DNA of 64,000 nt, taken from contig CARCZS010000010.1 of NCBI GenBank assembly GCA_948956705.1, positions 1 to 64,000 on the forward strand, written 5' to 3'. This DNA comes from an uncultured Phocaeicola sp. (lineage in GTDB: Bacteria; Bacteroidota; Bacteroidia; Bacteroidales; Bacteroidaceae). The position numbers and the translations under genes are program-made. Positions 22,655 through 32,651 of this stretch are shown in pieces (position 1 is the first letter of the stretch; every line of letters begins with the position of its first letter). Under the pieces are notes generated by a model. That model was given only the letters and a program-made list of their open reading frames with translations, had not been told where the DNA came from and made no database searches.

Positions 22655-25600
22655 ATGGACAAAAAACACAACTACACCAATCACGGTAAAAGTAGTAAAC
22701 GTTTGTGGATTACGTTCCTATTTTTCTGTATCATTACCACAGGTTTTATGCAGGCTGCCAACAAAGTGTTTGCACAAGCCACTGTCACAGCCTCATTCAA
22801 GAATGCCACGTTGAGTGAAATTCTTTGGGAAATCCAAAGACAAACCGACTTTACTTTTGTATACAGCACCAATGATGTAAAACAAATAAAAGTCCAAAAC
22901 CTAAATGTAAATAACGAAAAAATAGCCAATGTGCTTGATAAATGTCTTATGAATAGCGGTTTGACCTATTCAGTTCACAACGGCGTTATTGCTATCAAGC
23001 AAATTGAAGAAAAAAAGTCTGCTGTTCCTCAACAGAAAACAACATTAACCGGTACAGTACTGGATGAGACGGGAGAACCTATTATTGGAGCGAATATCTT
23101 AGTCAAAGGTACTACGAATGGAACTACTACAGATTTGGACGGGCACTTCTCATTAGATGTAGACCGTATACCTGCCACTTTGATTATCTCCTATATAGGT
23201 TATGGCAAGCAGGAAATAAAAGCCACTGCCGGAAAGATACTGAAAGTAGTCATGGCTCCTGATAATAATGTTATGGAAGAAGTGGTTGTTACCGGTTATG
23301 GTACTTTCAAGAAATCGGCATACGCAGGTTCTGCTTCTACTGTGAAGACAGGAGAATTAAAAGATTTACCCGTAGTTTCATTCTCCAGTTTGCTAGAAGG
23401 TAATGCTCCCGGAGTACAAGTCACTTCCAGTTCAGGTCAGCCTGGTGCCTCCACTTCTATCCGTATTCGTGGTATGGGTTCTTTCAATGCAAGCAATTCT
23501 CCACTATACGTAATCGATGGTGTTCCCGTCCAATCCGGTTCTGTTGCTGCTACCAGCTCCGACTCCGGATTTGACATAATGTCTACATTAAACAACTCGG
23601 ATATTGAAAATATTACAGTAATAAAAGATGCTGCAGCAGCCTCCCTTTATGGTTCACGTGCTGCAAATGGAGTTATTTTAATCTCCACCAAGAAAGGAAA
23701 AAGCGGAAAAGCACAAATTTCATTAAAAGCAGACTGGGGTAGCAATGATTTCGCAATGGATTATCGCCCAGTTATGGGGGGAGAAGAACGACGTGAATAT
23801 ATTTACAATGGATTGATATTATATCAACAACGTAAACTAGCTGATAAAAATCCTAATATATCAGAGGAAGAGCTAATGTCACAAAGTAAAACTTATGCAG
23901 ATGGGCAAATCGATAAATATGCTCCAATTCCATGGTGTGGTTTCACAGACTGGAATAAAGAGCTTTTCCAAAAGGGACATCATTCTACCTATGAAGCATC
24001 ACTAGCCGGTGGCAGCGATAAATTTAAATATTACTCTTCTTTATCATATATGAAGCAGAACGGTATTGTACAAGGTTCCGGTTTGGAACGTGTAACAGGG
24101 CGTTTGAACGCAGATTTCAGTGCAACAGACAAATTGACTGTAGGCGCCAAGATACTTTTCTCAAATGTAAATCAGAGTGTTTATGACGAAGGATTCACTT
24201 ATACATCTCCTTTCTATTCCTCACGTAATTGGGCTACTCCTTCAGATCCGGTCTACAATGAAGATGGCAGTTGGAATCGTAAATTTATTCGTAAAGCCAA
24301 TGACCGCAACCCCAAATTATCAGCTGAATACGATTATAAACATGAAAAAATGCTACGCGCATTCAATACGCTTTATGCCGAATACGAAATCATAAAAAAT
24401 CTGAAATTCAAAACAACATTCAGTTATGATTACACTACTGTAAAAGGTGAGAAATGGTATGACCCACGTACTTCCAACGGTGAAGATGAAAATGGAGAAG
24501 TAGTAAAACGCATAAGAGAATATAAAAAAATGGTATGGAGTAACACCTTAAGCTATTTAACTACTTTCAACAACATTCATCATTTGGACTTTCTTGCCGG
24601 ATATGAAATTGATGATACCTACAATGACTATTTATCAGGGGAAGCTTACAATTTTACAACTCCCGACAAACATGCCATTAGTAATGGAATGAAAACAGTA
24701 TCTGTAGGGGGAAGTGATTCAAGGTACAGACTGGTATCCTATTTAAGCCGTTTGAATTACGATTACAAAAATAAATATTATCTAGGAGCTAGTTTTCGTG
24801 TTGATGGCAGTTCACGTTTGCACCGTGACAATCGTTGGGGAACATTTTGGTCTGTATCCGGAGCATGGCGTACTATTGAAGAAGAATTTATGCAACCTGT
24901 AAAAGATTGGTTGACAGACTTGCGTATAAGAGCATCATACGGTGTAAACGGTACTCTTCCTTCTGATTATTTCGGCTATATGGGATTAAGCTCCATTAGT
25001 GGTGGTTACTTGGAGCAACCCGGTATTCAAATGTCCCAAATTGCAAATCCTAATCTGAAATGGGAAACCAATTATAATATGAATATTGGCTTGGATTTTG
25101 GTTTTTGGGATCGTCTGAACTTCACGATTGAATATTATACCCGTACAACTAAAAACTTATTAATGGACTGTCCTGTATCCATGACAACAGGATTTAGTAG
25201 TTATTTAATGAATATAGGTGAAGTGAAAAATAAAGGTATTGAATTAACTATTAATTCCACTAATATTAAAATAAAAGACTTTAACTGGAATACAACTTTC
25301 AATTTAGGTCATAACTCCAATAAAGTTGTAAAATTAGATGGCGAACAGACACAAATTGTCAGTGGAACCCAAATACACAAAGTAGGAAGTTCTTATCGTA
25401 CATTCTATGTACAAGAATTTGCGGGCATCAATCCTGAAACAGGAAATCCTCTATTCTATACCAATGAATTGGATGAGAACGGAAATTATATAAAAGAAAT
25501 TACCGAGAACTCTAAAAATGCACAATTCATTCCTTATAAACATGCAGAACCAACTGTTAACGGAGGTATCTCTAATTCATTGCGTTATAAATGGCTTGAT

Positions 25601-26044
25601 TTAAATTTCTTATTCTCCTATCAATTCGGAGGATATTCTTATGATACTTGGGCACAAAAGACAGAACATGGCGGTTACGATTCCTATGCAAACATTCCGA
25701 CTTATTATCGTGATAGCTGGAAAAAGCCAGGTGATCAAACCAATATAGAAGTATATATGCCGGGTAAATCATCTTCTGTATCAATGCATAAAATAACAAG
25801 TAGCCGCCGTATCCACAGTACTGATTATTTCCGCTTAAAAAATATCACATTCGGCATTACGTTACCTAAAGAATGGACAAATAAAATCAATATAGGAAAT
25901 GTTCGTTTTTATGCATCAGCAAGCAATTTATGGACATGGGCGGCCTATGACAATTATGATCCTGAAGCTGTTAGTGCCGGTAGTGCAACTCAAACCACAC
26001 CGCCTTTAAAAACCGTTACTTTTGGTCTCAACATCAATTTTTAA
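22655..26044 (+). CDS. SusC-like TonB-dependent receptor with STN signalling domain
   Basis: 1129 residues. Signal sequence, then an STN domain (about 45-115, ATLSEILWEIQRQTDFTFVYS), carboxypeptidase-like regulatory domain (about 130-215, LTGTVLDETGEPIIGANILVKG), TonB box region MEEVVVTGYG, plug (about 215-345, with IRIRGMGSFN and LYGSRAANGVILI), then the 22-stranded barrel ending in TVTFGLNINF. With the SusD protein next it forms an outer-membrane pump for oligosaccharides or peptides; the substrate cannot be told. The STN domain ties it to the preceding ECF/FecR pair. Confidence 0.93.
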   Translation: MDKKHNYTNHGKSSKRLWITFLFFCIITTGFMQAANKVFAQATVTASFKNATLSEILWEIQRQTDFTFVYSTNDVKQIKVQNLNVNNEKIANVLDKCLMNSGLTYSVHNGVIAIKQIEEKKSAVPQQKTTLTGTVLDETGEPIIGANILVKGTTNGTTTDLDGHFSLDVDRIPATLIISYIGYGKQEIKATAGKILKVVMAPDNNVMEEVVVTGYGTFKKSAYAGSASTVKTGELKDLPVVSFSSLLEGNAPGVQVTSSSGQPGASTSIRIRGMGSFNASNSPLYVIDGVPVQSGSVAATSSDSGFDIMSTLNNSDIENITVIKDAAAASLYGSRAANGVILISTKKGKSGKAQISLKADWGSNDFAMDYRPVMGGEERREYIYNGLILYQQRKLADKNPNISEEELMSQSKTYADGQIDKYAPIPWCGFTDWNKELFQKGHHSTYEASLAGGSDKFKYYSSLSYMKQNGIVQGSGLERVTGRLNADFSATDKLTVGAKILFSNVNQSVYDEGFTYTSPFYSSRNWATPSDPVYNEDGSWNRKFIRKANDRNPKLSAEYDYKHEKMLRAFNTLYAEYEIIKNLKFKTTFSYDYTTVKGEKWYDPRTSNGEDENGEVVKRIREYKKMVWSNTLSYLTTFNNIHHLDFLAGYEIDDTYNDYLSGEAYNFTTPDKHAISNGMKTVSVGGSDSRYRLVSYLSRLNYDYKNKYYLGASFRVDGSSRLHRDNRWGTFWSVSGAWRTIEEEFMQPVKDWLTDLRIRASYGVNGTLPSDYFGYMGLSSISGGYLEQPGIQMSQIANPNLKWETNYNMNIGLDFGFWDRLNFTIEYYTRTTKNLLMDCPVSMTTGFSSYLMNIGEVKNKGIELTINSTNIKIKDFNWNTTFNLGHNSNKVVKLDGEQTQIVSGTQIHKVGSSYRTFYVQEFAGINPETGNPLFYTNELDENGNYIKEITENSKNAQFIPYKHAEPTVNGGISNSLRYKWLDLNFLFSYQFGGYSYDTWAQKTEHGGYDSYANIPTYYRDSWKKPGDQTNIEVYMPGKSSSVSMHKITSSRRIHSTDYFRLKNITFGITLPKEWTNKINIGNVRFYASASNLWTWAAYDNYDPEAVSAGSATQTTPPLKTVTFGLNINF

Positions 26045-26062
26045 CCACTAAAAAACAACAAT

Positions 26063-27577
26063 ATGAGAACATTACATAATTTTTTATCAATAGTCTTATC
26101 CATCGGATTGTTTACTTCATGTGGAAACGATTGGTTGGATTTAGAACCGTCCACACAAATTCCAACAGAAACGAGTATCAAATCTCTCTCCGACATTGAT
26201 TATTCACTAAACGCCATTTATGCGACAATGCGTAATGCCTATGCGTATTCCGGGCGTTTAATCTACTACGGAGATGTAACAGGAGATGACATGCAAGCTG
26301 TACAATCAACTTGTAGAACAGCTCACTATTACCAAATGGATTGGTTACCTGCAAATGGACCAAGTACACACTGGTCATATCTTTATTCCATCATTCAAAA
26401 CTGTAATGTAATTTTAGACGGCATTGACAATATCGAAATTCTTCCAAACGATGAAGATGAGCATATCTTCCGCAATGATTTGGAAGGACAAGCATTAGCA
26501 ATACGTGGTCTGGCCCTTTTTGACCTTACGCGCTTCTTCGGATATACTTATTTAAAAGATAACGGAGCCTCTTTAGGAGTACCTATCATCACTTCAGCAT
26601 CAGCCACTGCCGACAGTAAACCTTCACGTAACACTGTAGCTGAATGTTATGATCAAATAATCAAAGACTTAAAGAATGCGGCTAGTTTAATGATACCCAC
26701 ATATTCATGGTCAGGTACTAGTTTGAATCAAAAAGATTTATCCTTAAATAAGAAAGGTAAAATCAGTAAATGGGCCACATTAACTTTGTTAAGTCGGGCA
26801 TATCTGTATATGGGGAAGAACAGTGAAGCTTTACAAGCTGCAGAAGAAGCAATAAAAGGATCGGAAGCCAATAAATACCAATTATGGAATACCGAAGAAT
26901 ATCCCACTGTATGGGGTACGGAAGCCTCCGAAGCAAATCCGGGAGAAATTCTCTTCGAAATAGTCAATACTACTACCGAAAGCCCCGGCAATGAAAGTAT
27001 GGGATATCTAACTTCTCCAAAAGGATATCAAGATATGTGCATTACAGTCAGTTTTTATCACCATCTGTTAGAAACGCCTAATGATGTACGCATTAAGTTA
27101 TTAGTTAATCAAGACAAAAAAGTAATGTATTTGAATAAGTATCAACCACAACCTGGAGAAAATATTATGGATGCCAATATTCCTATAGTACGTCTTTCCG
27201 AAACTTACTTAAATGCAGCCGAAGCAGCCGTGAAAAACGGAGATGCAACAAAAGCTGCAAAATACCTGAAAGCCATTGCACTCCGAGGAAATCCGGACTA
27301 TACGATGCCCGCAAAGGTTACCCTTGATGATGTTCTAGAAGAACGCAGGAAAGAACTCATTGGTGAAGGGCACCGCATGTTTGACTTATTACGTAATAAC
27401 TTACGAGTAATTCGTATTAACGAAACAGACGATATGATGAAAGAGGTAGTGCATTTCGCTGACGAAAAAACATCTATGGATTTCGACAGAAACTATTATC
27501 GTACAATATTACCTATTCCTCAAAAAGAAATTAATGCTAATTCTAATATTGTACAAACACCAGAATATCTGAAATAA
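26063..27577 (+). CDS. SusD/RagB-family surface lipoprotein
   Basis: 504 residues. Lipoprotein signal with lipobox LFTSC (Cys about 20). SusD-like N-terminal half (DWLDLEPSTQIPTE, NCNVILDGIDNIE, IRGLALFDLTRFFG) with TPR helices, and C-terminal RagB part with RLSETYLNAAEAAVKNGD, EERRKELIGEGHRMFDLLR and LPIPQKEINANSN. It caps the SusC pump and binds substrate on the cell surface. 18 bp after susC. Confidence 0.93.
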   Translation: MRTLHNFLSIVLSIGLFTSCGNDWLDLEPSTQIPTETSIKSLSDIDYSLNAIYATMRNAYAYSGRLIYYGDVTGDDMQAVQSTCRTAHYYQMDWLPANGPSTHWSYLYSIIQNCNVILDGIDNIEILPNDEDEHIFRNDLEGQALAIRGLALFDLTRFFGYTYLKDNGASLGVPIITSASATADSKPSRNTVAECYDQIIKDLKNAASLMIPTYSWSGTSLNQKDLSLNKKGKISKWATLTLLSRAYLYMGKNSEALQAAEEAIKGSEANKYQLWNTEEYPTVWGTEASEANPGEILFEIVNTTTESPGNESMGYLTSPKGYQDMCITVSFYHHLLETPNDVRIKLLVNQDKKVMYLNKYQPQPGENIMDANIPIVRLSETYLNAAEAAVKNGDATKAAKYLKAIALRGNPDYTMPAKVTLDDVLEERRKELIGEGHRMFDLLRNNLRVIRINETDDMMKEVVHFADEKTSMDFDRNYYRTILPIPQKEINANSNIVQTPEYLK

Positions 27578-27616
27578 TAGTCAACACAAATTGATAAAAT
27601 CCAAATCAATAAATCC

Positions 27617-27662
27617 TTCTCTTTAAGTTAGGGAGTATTATCACTCCCTAACTTAAAGAGAA
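27617..27662 (+). terminator. 20-bp perfect hairpin between susD and the lipoprotein gene
   Basis: TTCTCTTTAAGTTAGGGAGT (27617-27636), loop ATTATC, then the exact complement (27643-27662). No T-run follows, so it may protect the susCD 3' end or partly terminate, lowering downstream expression rather than stopping it. Confidence 0.7.
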
Positions 27663-27688
27663 ATTAACTATATAAAATACATAAAGAT

Positions 27689-29374
27689 ATGAGAAAATCC
27701 TTATTATTATTCATCTTTGCTTCATGTTTATTTAATAGTTGTGATGACACCTTTACCAATGACATAATAACCACCCACCCCAATAATCCACCAAGTAATC
27801 GTTCTGCTTTTGATAATTACTTTGATTGGGACCGTATAAATGACATTGAAACTATAAACCCATTTACACATACCATAACTACCATGGGAATTCCATGGAA
27901 AAAAGGTAGCAGCAATAATCTAGGAATTCCTTCAACATGGTTAGACGAGAATGCTTCTGATCCAATATATGCAAATCGATATTATTCTAGAGAAAATGGC
28001 TGGGAACTCATTTATAGCAATATAACCGAAAGTACTCCTACAAAATATTTTGCTTTATACCACAAATATACAGGATTACTCCGTTTTTTCTTTTATGAAA
28101 TAGCTTCATCAGCAGGCTTAGGTAGTTCAGAGGCCTTTTGGGGAATCCGTACAGACAAAACTACCAGTCTATTCAACTTTATGGAAGAAATTTCTATACC
28201 CATAAATCGTTCAGAAAAATCTTCATATATAGCAAGTACAGAAGGTACATTTTTAGGAAACGAGTTTGTTAGCTCTGGATATAAAGCAAACAATTGGTAT
28301 GGATTAGAAATAGAGTGTGCTTATGATCCTAGTCTTAATACACAAAGCTTAGCTAATTTCGAAATTAGAGGTTGGGCTGTTAATAAAATAAAAACTACAG
28401 GTATGGCTCAAACAAGTGGAGATATCACAGGTACTATCGTAATGAACACCACTAATATTTCTAACTTCAATTTCAATCTTGCCAATACATTCAATAATTC
28501 AAAAACTTCTATTGCAGTTAATCAAGAAGGGTTTATTAATACAGTCAGTAAAGAAATTGAAAACGGAATAACTAAGAAAGATTCTTTTTGGAAAAGTATT
28601 GGAAACAGTATTAAAGGTGCAACTGTTAGTGGCATTAAAAACGGGTTAAAAGCATTAGTTACGTCAGGAGGCTCTGCAGCTGTAAGTGCCTTAAAAGGTC
28701 TAGCAGGTTCCATTATTGGCATCAACAAAAGTAAGCCTTCAATTGGACAAATTGATCTAAAAATCAATACAAATACACAAATGCAATTTGAAAGTGAACA
28801 AACAACAACTGGTTGGGGAAGTATTTCGTCATTTCCAGTAGCAGGAACCACAAACAACAATAATGATGTACCCATTTATAACTTTCCCCTTGGTGTGTGG
28901 AATCTAAAAAAATCTCCTCAAATAATCAGAAATGTCGAAGGAGAAATCGGAATGTATTATGATGCCGGATATTTTACTTATGAATATGAAGTAGGAGATT
29001 ACGAAATTCTTGTTAATCCTGTTGTTTCTCAAGAATATAGGGTGTATTCCAAAGCTAATTTACTTTTCAAATCAAACAGTTATGCATCTGCCCCTCCTTT
29101 TGGCTATATAAATGAAATGAAGTATTATGGGGGAGGTTCCAGCTTTAGCACTGATATTCTAGAAGGGGATTCCAGTGATAAACATTTTCATGCACATTAC
29201 CCAATAAAAAAGGATGATTTACTTATCCATCTTTATGTAGAACTAATAAATAAAAATAATCCAGATATAAAATTCAGCTTCTCAAAATATTTTGCAACTG
29301 GAGATATTATAGAAGGAACAAGCAATATAGAAGAAATAGATGATAGAGAAGGCCCCATTACTGAACATTATTAA
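27689..29374 (+). CDS. surface lipoprotein of the SusCD operon, unknown function
   Basis: 561 residues. Signal and lipobox LFNSC (Cys18) followed by Asp-Asp, which fits the acidic lipoprotein export signal for surface display in Bacteroidetes. The N-terminal ~300 residues and the C-terminal ~210 look beta-rich. In between, at about residues 300-345, is a Gly/Ala/Ser-rich stretch (SIKGATVSGIKNGLKALV, GGSAAVSALKGLAGSIIG) that could be an amphipathic or membrane-active helix pair. No homolog recognised. Its position after susD is that of SusE/F-type substrate-binding proteins. AT-rich. Confidence 0.8.
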   Translation: MRKSLLLFIFASCLFNSCDDTFTNDIITTHPNNPPSNRSAFDNYFDWDRINDIETINPFTHTITTMGIPWKKGSSNNLGIPSTWLDENASDPIYANRYYSRENGWELIYSNITESTPTKYFALYHKYTGLLRFFFYEIASSAGLGSSEAFWGIRTDKTTSLFNFMEEISIPINRSEKSSYIASTEGTFLGNEFVSSGYKANNWYGLEIECAYDPSLNTQSLANFEIRGWAVNKIKTTGMAQTSGDITGTIVMNTTNISNFNFNLANTFNNSKTSIAVNQEGFINTVSKEIENGITKKDSFWKSIGNSIKGATVSGIKNGLKALVTSGGSAAVSALKGLAGSIIGINKSKPSIGQIDLKINTNTQMQFESEQTTTGWGSISSFPVAGTTNNNNDVPIYNFPLGVWNLKKSPQIIRNVEGEIGMYYDAGYFTYEYEVGDYEILVNPVVSQEYRVYSKANLLFKSNSYASAPPFGYINEMKYYGGGSSFSTDILEGDSSDKHFHAHYPIKKDDLLIHLYVELINKNNPDIKFSFSKYFATGDIIEGTSNIEEIDDREGPITEHY

Positions 29375-29417
29375 TAGATGTCCTATAAATTTATAATTTT
29401 AATATTAAATCAAATCG

Positions 29418-30581
29418 ATGACAAGCAAGACTAATTTTATCAACTACTTTCTTCTTGCATTTACCCTCGCATTCATCAGTTCCGGCCTTAGTGCCGGAAC
29501 TCTTGATTTCAAAGACAAAAAGAAAGACAAAGAGAAAAAAGAAGAATTAACAGCCGACGGTCCATACGTATTGTATCAGCCTGACGGCCAAATCAGAGTA
29601 ATCAATGTAGATAAGAAAGGGAATATCATTGATACCACTTATACCACATTACCTCAAAACTTTACCCTGCATGTGACAGATCACAAAGGCAGGTTTCCAT
29701 TTGATGTAAAACTACACCCGGTAAAACGTCCCGGATGGAATTATCCCCAGGCAGACAAAGTTTTTGTCATGTCCGACCCTCATGGAAGGCTGGACTGTGT
29801 AATCAGCCTGTTACAAGGCAATCATATCATTGATAAAGACTACAAATGGAGCTTCGGGAAAAACCATCTGATGATTATCGGTGATATTTTTGACAGAGGA
29901 AAAGATGTACCGCAAATCTTCTGGCTATTTTACAAACTGGAAGAGGAAGCAGCCAAAACCGGAGGACACGTATCGTTCATGCTGGGAAATCATGAACCGA
30001 TGGTACTGGCCAATGACCTCCGATACACCAAAGAAAAATATAAAATATTAGCAGAAAAACTAAAGATGGAGTACCCCCGGCTATTCGGTCCCGATACCGA
30101 ACTGGGCAGATGGTTGGAAACCCGTAACACCATGCAAATGATAGGTAACGACCTATATGTACATGCCGGACTGGGCAAAGACTTCTATGACAAGAACTTG
30201 AGCATTCCCACTGTCAATGAAGAAATGAGTAAAGGGCTATTTATGACGAAAAAAGAACGCAAAGCGCTTTCTCCACTCACAGCCTTCCTGTATGGAAACA
30301 GCGGTCCCATCTGGTATCGCGGACTAGTACGCACTGATGGCAAATACAATCCGCTGGCAAAAGACTCCCTAGAAATGATTATGGACCGTTATAAGGCAAA
30401 ACATATTATTGTGGGACATACCATTTTCAAAGATATTTCCACTTTCTATAACGGCAAAGTTATCGGAGTAAATGTGGACAATAAAGAAAACCGGGAAAAA
30501 AAGCGCGGACGTGCCATGCTGATTGAAAATAATCAGTATTTTGTCGTCGGTGACAAAGGTATCCAAAGACAATTAGAATAA
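29418..30581 (+). CDS. calcineurin-like metallophosphoesterase, exported
   Basis: 387 residues. Signal peptide (FINYFLLAFTLAFISSGLSAG), Lys/Glu-rich linker, then the phosphoesterase fold with its metal motifs: FVMSDPHGRLD, IIGDIFDRG, MLGNHEPM, and C-terminal KHIIVGHT. Catalytic His/Asp set is complete. Export suggests a periplasmic or outer-membrane phosphatase; 43 bp after the lipoprotein gene, so likely the last gene of this operon. The natural substrate is not evident. Confidence 0.88.
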   Translation: MTSKTNFINYFLLAFTLAFISSGLSAGTLDFKDKKKDKEKKEELTADGPYVLYQPDGQIRVINVDKKGNIIDTTYTTLPQNFTLHVTDHKGRFPFDVKLHPVKRPGWNYPQADKVFVMSDPHGRLDCVISLLQGNHIIDKDYKWSFGKNHLMIIGDIFDRGKDVPQIFWLFYKLEEEAAKTGGHVSFMLGNHEPMVLANDLRYTKEKYKILAEKLKMEYPRLFGPDTELGRWLETRNTMQMIGNDLYVHAGLGKDFYDKNLSIPTVNEEMSKGLFMTKKERKALSPLTAFLYGNSGPIWYRGLVRTDGKYNPLAKDSLEMIMDRYKAKHIIVGHTIFKDISTFYNGKVIGVNVDNKENREKKRGRAMLIENNQYFVVGDKGIQRQLE

Positions 30582-30614
30582 AGACAATACACCAAATCCT
30601 ACCGGTGGTTTTCC

Positions 30615-30655
30615 AAACTCTCCTGACAACTTTCCTATTTGTCAAGAGAGTTTTT
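30615..30655 (+). terminator. terminator of the sigma/SusCD operon
   Basis: AAACTCTCCTGACAA pairs with TTGTCAAGAGAGTTT (one mismatch), followed by TTTCTTTTCC. Confidence 0.75.
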
Positions 30656-30665
30656 CTTTTCCTTT

Positions 30666-30699
30666 TTTGCTACTTTCCCCCTTTTATTTTATACCTTTG
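30666..30699 (+). promoter_or_regulatory. promoter of the L-serine dehydratase gene
   Basis: TTTG 30666-30669, 22 bp, TACCTTTG 30692-30699; ATG at 30731. Confidence 0.6.
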
Positions 30700-30730
30700 T
30701 TCCTCATAATAACTAACCTTATAAAACGAA

Positions 30731-31939
30731 ATGAAATCTATCCGAGAACTATACCGCATCGGCACCGGTCCGTCCAGCAGTCATACTATGGGACCGCGCA
30801 AGGCTGCTGAAATCTTCTTAGGAAAACATCCCGAAGCCAAAGCTTTTCAAGTTACTCTTTATGGAAGCCTCGCCGCTACCGGTAAAGGACACATGACCGA
30901 TGTAGCCATTTTAGATACATTGCAACCGCATGCGCCTACAGAAATTATCTGGAAAGCCCATGTCTTCTATCCGTTTCATCCCAATGGAATGACTTTCAAA
31001 TCTTTGAATGAAAAAGGAAAAGTGACAGATGAATGGACTGTTTTCAGTGTAGGCGGAGGTGCTCTAGCCGAAGAAGGGCACGACAAAGGCTCAACTCCGG
31101 AAATCTATGATATGAACCGTATGAGTGAAATCCTCTACTGGTGTGAACGTACCGGACGCAATTACTGGGAATACGTCCAGCAATGTGAAGACGAAGACAT
31201 TTGGGACTATCTGGCAGAAGTATGGAAAACCATGAGAGAAGCCATTGAGCGTGGTTTGGATCAAGAAGGCGTATTACCCGGGCCACTCAATCTGCGCAGA
31301 AAAGCCTCCACTTACTATATTAAGGCAAAAGGTTATAAGGACAATCTGCGTTCCCGCGGGTTAGTATTCTCATACGCTCTGGCAGTCAGTGAAGAAAACG
31401 CCTCAGGTGGCAAAATCGTCACAGCCCCTACTTGCGGATCATGCGGAGTGGTTCCGGCTGTACTTTATCACTTGCAAAAAAGCCGTGACTTCAGCGATAT
31501 GCGGATTTTAAGAGCACTGGCTACTGCCGGATTGATAGGAAATATAGTAAAACACAACGCCTCCATTTCCGGAGCCGAAGCCGGTTGCCAGGCAGAAGTA
31601 GGAGTGGCCTGTTCAATGGCATCCGCCGCTGCCAGCCAATTATTCGGAGGTAGCCCGGCCCAGATAGAGTATGCAGCCGAAATGGGCTTGGAGCATCACT
31701 TGGGAATGACTTGCGATCCGGTATGCGGATTGGTACAAATCCCTTGTATCGAAAGAAATGCCTATGCAGCGGCCCGAGCTCTTGATGCCAATATCTATTC
31801 TGCCTTTACAGACGGTAATCACCGTGTATCCTTTGACAAAGTGGTGGAAGTAATGAAACAGACCGGTCATGACCTTCCTTCCTTATATAAGGAAACCAGC
31901 GAAGGCGGTCTGGCAAAGGATTACGAGCCGATGGATTAA
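30731..31939 (+). CDS. sdaA: L-serine ammonia-lyase (iron-sulfur type)
   Basis: 402 residues, the single-chain fusion of the beta (1-150) and alpha (about 175-395) domains. Visible: IGTGPSSSHTMGPRKAA near the N-terminus, TAPTCGSCGVVPAVL, SGAEAGCQAEVGVACSMA and MTCDPVCGLVQIPC, which supply the [4Fe-4S] cysteines. It converts L-serine to pyruvate and ammonia in the cytoplasm. Monocistronic with a good promoter. Confidence 0.95.
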   Translation: MKSIRELYRIGTGPSSSHTMGPRKAAEIFLGKHPEAKAFQVTLYGSLAATGKGHMTDVAILDTLQPHAPTEIIWKAHVFYPFHPNGMTFKSLNEKGKVTDEWTVFSVGGGALAEEGHDKGSTPEIYDMNRMSEILYWCERTGRNYWEYVQQCEDEDIWDYLAEVWKTMREAIERGLDQEGVLPGPLNLRRKASTYYIKAKGYKDNLRSRGLVFSYALAVSEENASGGKIVTAPTCGSCGVVPAVLYHLQKSRDFSDMRILRALATAGLIGNIVKHNASISGAEAGCQAEVGVACSMASAAASQLFGGSPAQIEYAAEMGLEHHLGMTCDPVCGLVQIPCIERNAYAAARALDANIYSAFTDGNHRVSFDKVVEVMKQTGHDLPSLYKETSEGGLAKDYEPMD

Positions 31940-31974
31940 TAACAGGGCAAAGACCGAGAACTGTATTTATAATA

Positions 31975-32067
31975 CATAAGAGGGTGAATCAAAATTCGTT
32001 GCAACTATCTTTTTCAACGCTGATAATAAAAAGATAGTTCAATTTATTTCTGATACACCCTCTTATG
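31975..32067. repeat. 93-bp imperfect palindrome between convergent genes
   Basis: Outer arms CATAAGAGGGTG (31975-31986) and CACCCTCTTATG (32056-32067) and inner arms ACTATCTTTTT / AAAAAGATAGT are perfect; the intervening parts are similar (GAATCAAAATT versus AATTTATTTCTGATA inverted). It looks like a small folded repeat element (MITE or REP-like) that may also terminate both genes. Confidence 0.7.
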
Positions 32068-32118
32068 GCATCATTACTATAAGGAGAGATAGTTCCCCTA
32101 TTACAGAAAAAATCTTTT

Positions 32119-32559
32119 TTAATCGCTCAACTTCAAGAATCCTCCAAACTGATCGAAGTCTACTTCCAACCCATTTTCCAATGTCAGTTCATATCCCTTG
32201 CGGTTACGTTCTATCTTCACCGTTTTATGCCCGTTATAATTAGCTTTCATATACTTGGAAATAGCCTGAGGGATAAAAGTAGAAGGAACCGACTTGTTCT
32301 TGCAATCTATCTCAAGCCACTCTCCCTTTGAATTGAACTCCAATTCAATGCCATCGGCCAATTTCACATCATAGGAAGTGGTCTGAAACAAGTCCTTTTC
32401 AATCTTGATATACGCAACTTTAGTCTGGGAGAAATGTTTGCCGATCATTTCACGTGCGGCAACAGGAAGCTTATTCACATCGCGGGTCACAACATCGCCT
32501 GCCATGGCGAACTGAAGAGAGCATACCAGCATAGCCATTAAAAATAAAATCTTTCTCAT
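32119..32559 (-). CDS. periplasmic PepSY-like protein
   Basis: 146 residues. Signal peptide MRKILFLMAMLVCSLQFAMA, then two PepSY-like/BLIP-like repeats: LPVAAREMIGKHFSQTKVAYIKI and VPSTFIPQAISKYMKANYNGHKTVKIE, each followed by beta-strands (YDVKLADGIELEFNSKGEWLEID, YELTLENGLEVDFDQFGGFLKL). This is the DUF2874 family widespread in Bacteroides; function unknown. Separate from its neighbours by ~90 bp. Confidence 0.85.
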   Translation of the reverse strand: MRKILFLMAMLVCSLQFAMAGDVVTRDVNKLPVAAREMIGKHFSQTKVAYIKIEKDLFQTTSYDVKLADGIELEFNSKGEWLEIDCKNKSVPSTFIPQAISKYMKANYNGHKTVKIERNRKGYELTLENGLEVDFDQFGGFLKLSD

Positions 32560-32651
32560 AATCTAATTTATTCTTTAGTTAGTTAATGCCATACCAACAA
32601 CTAACCGCCTAAAAAGATTATGACGCGAAAAATTATTCCTGTATTTTAGAT

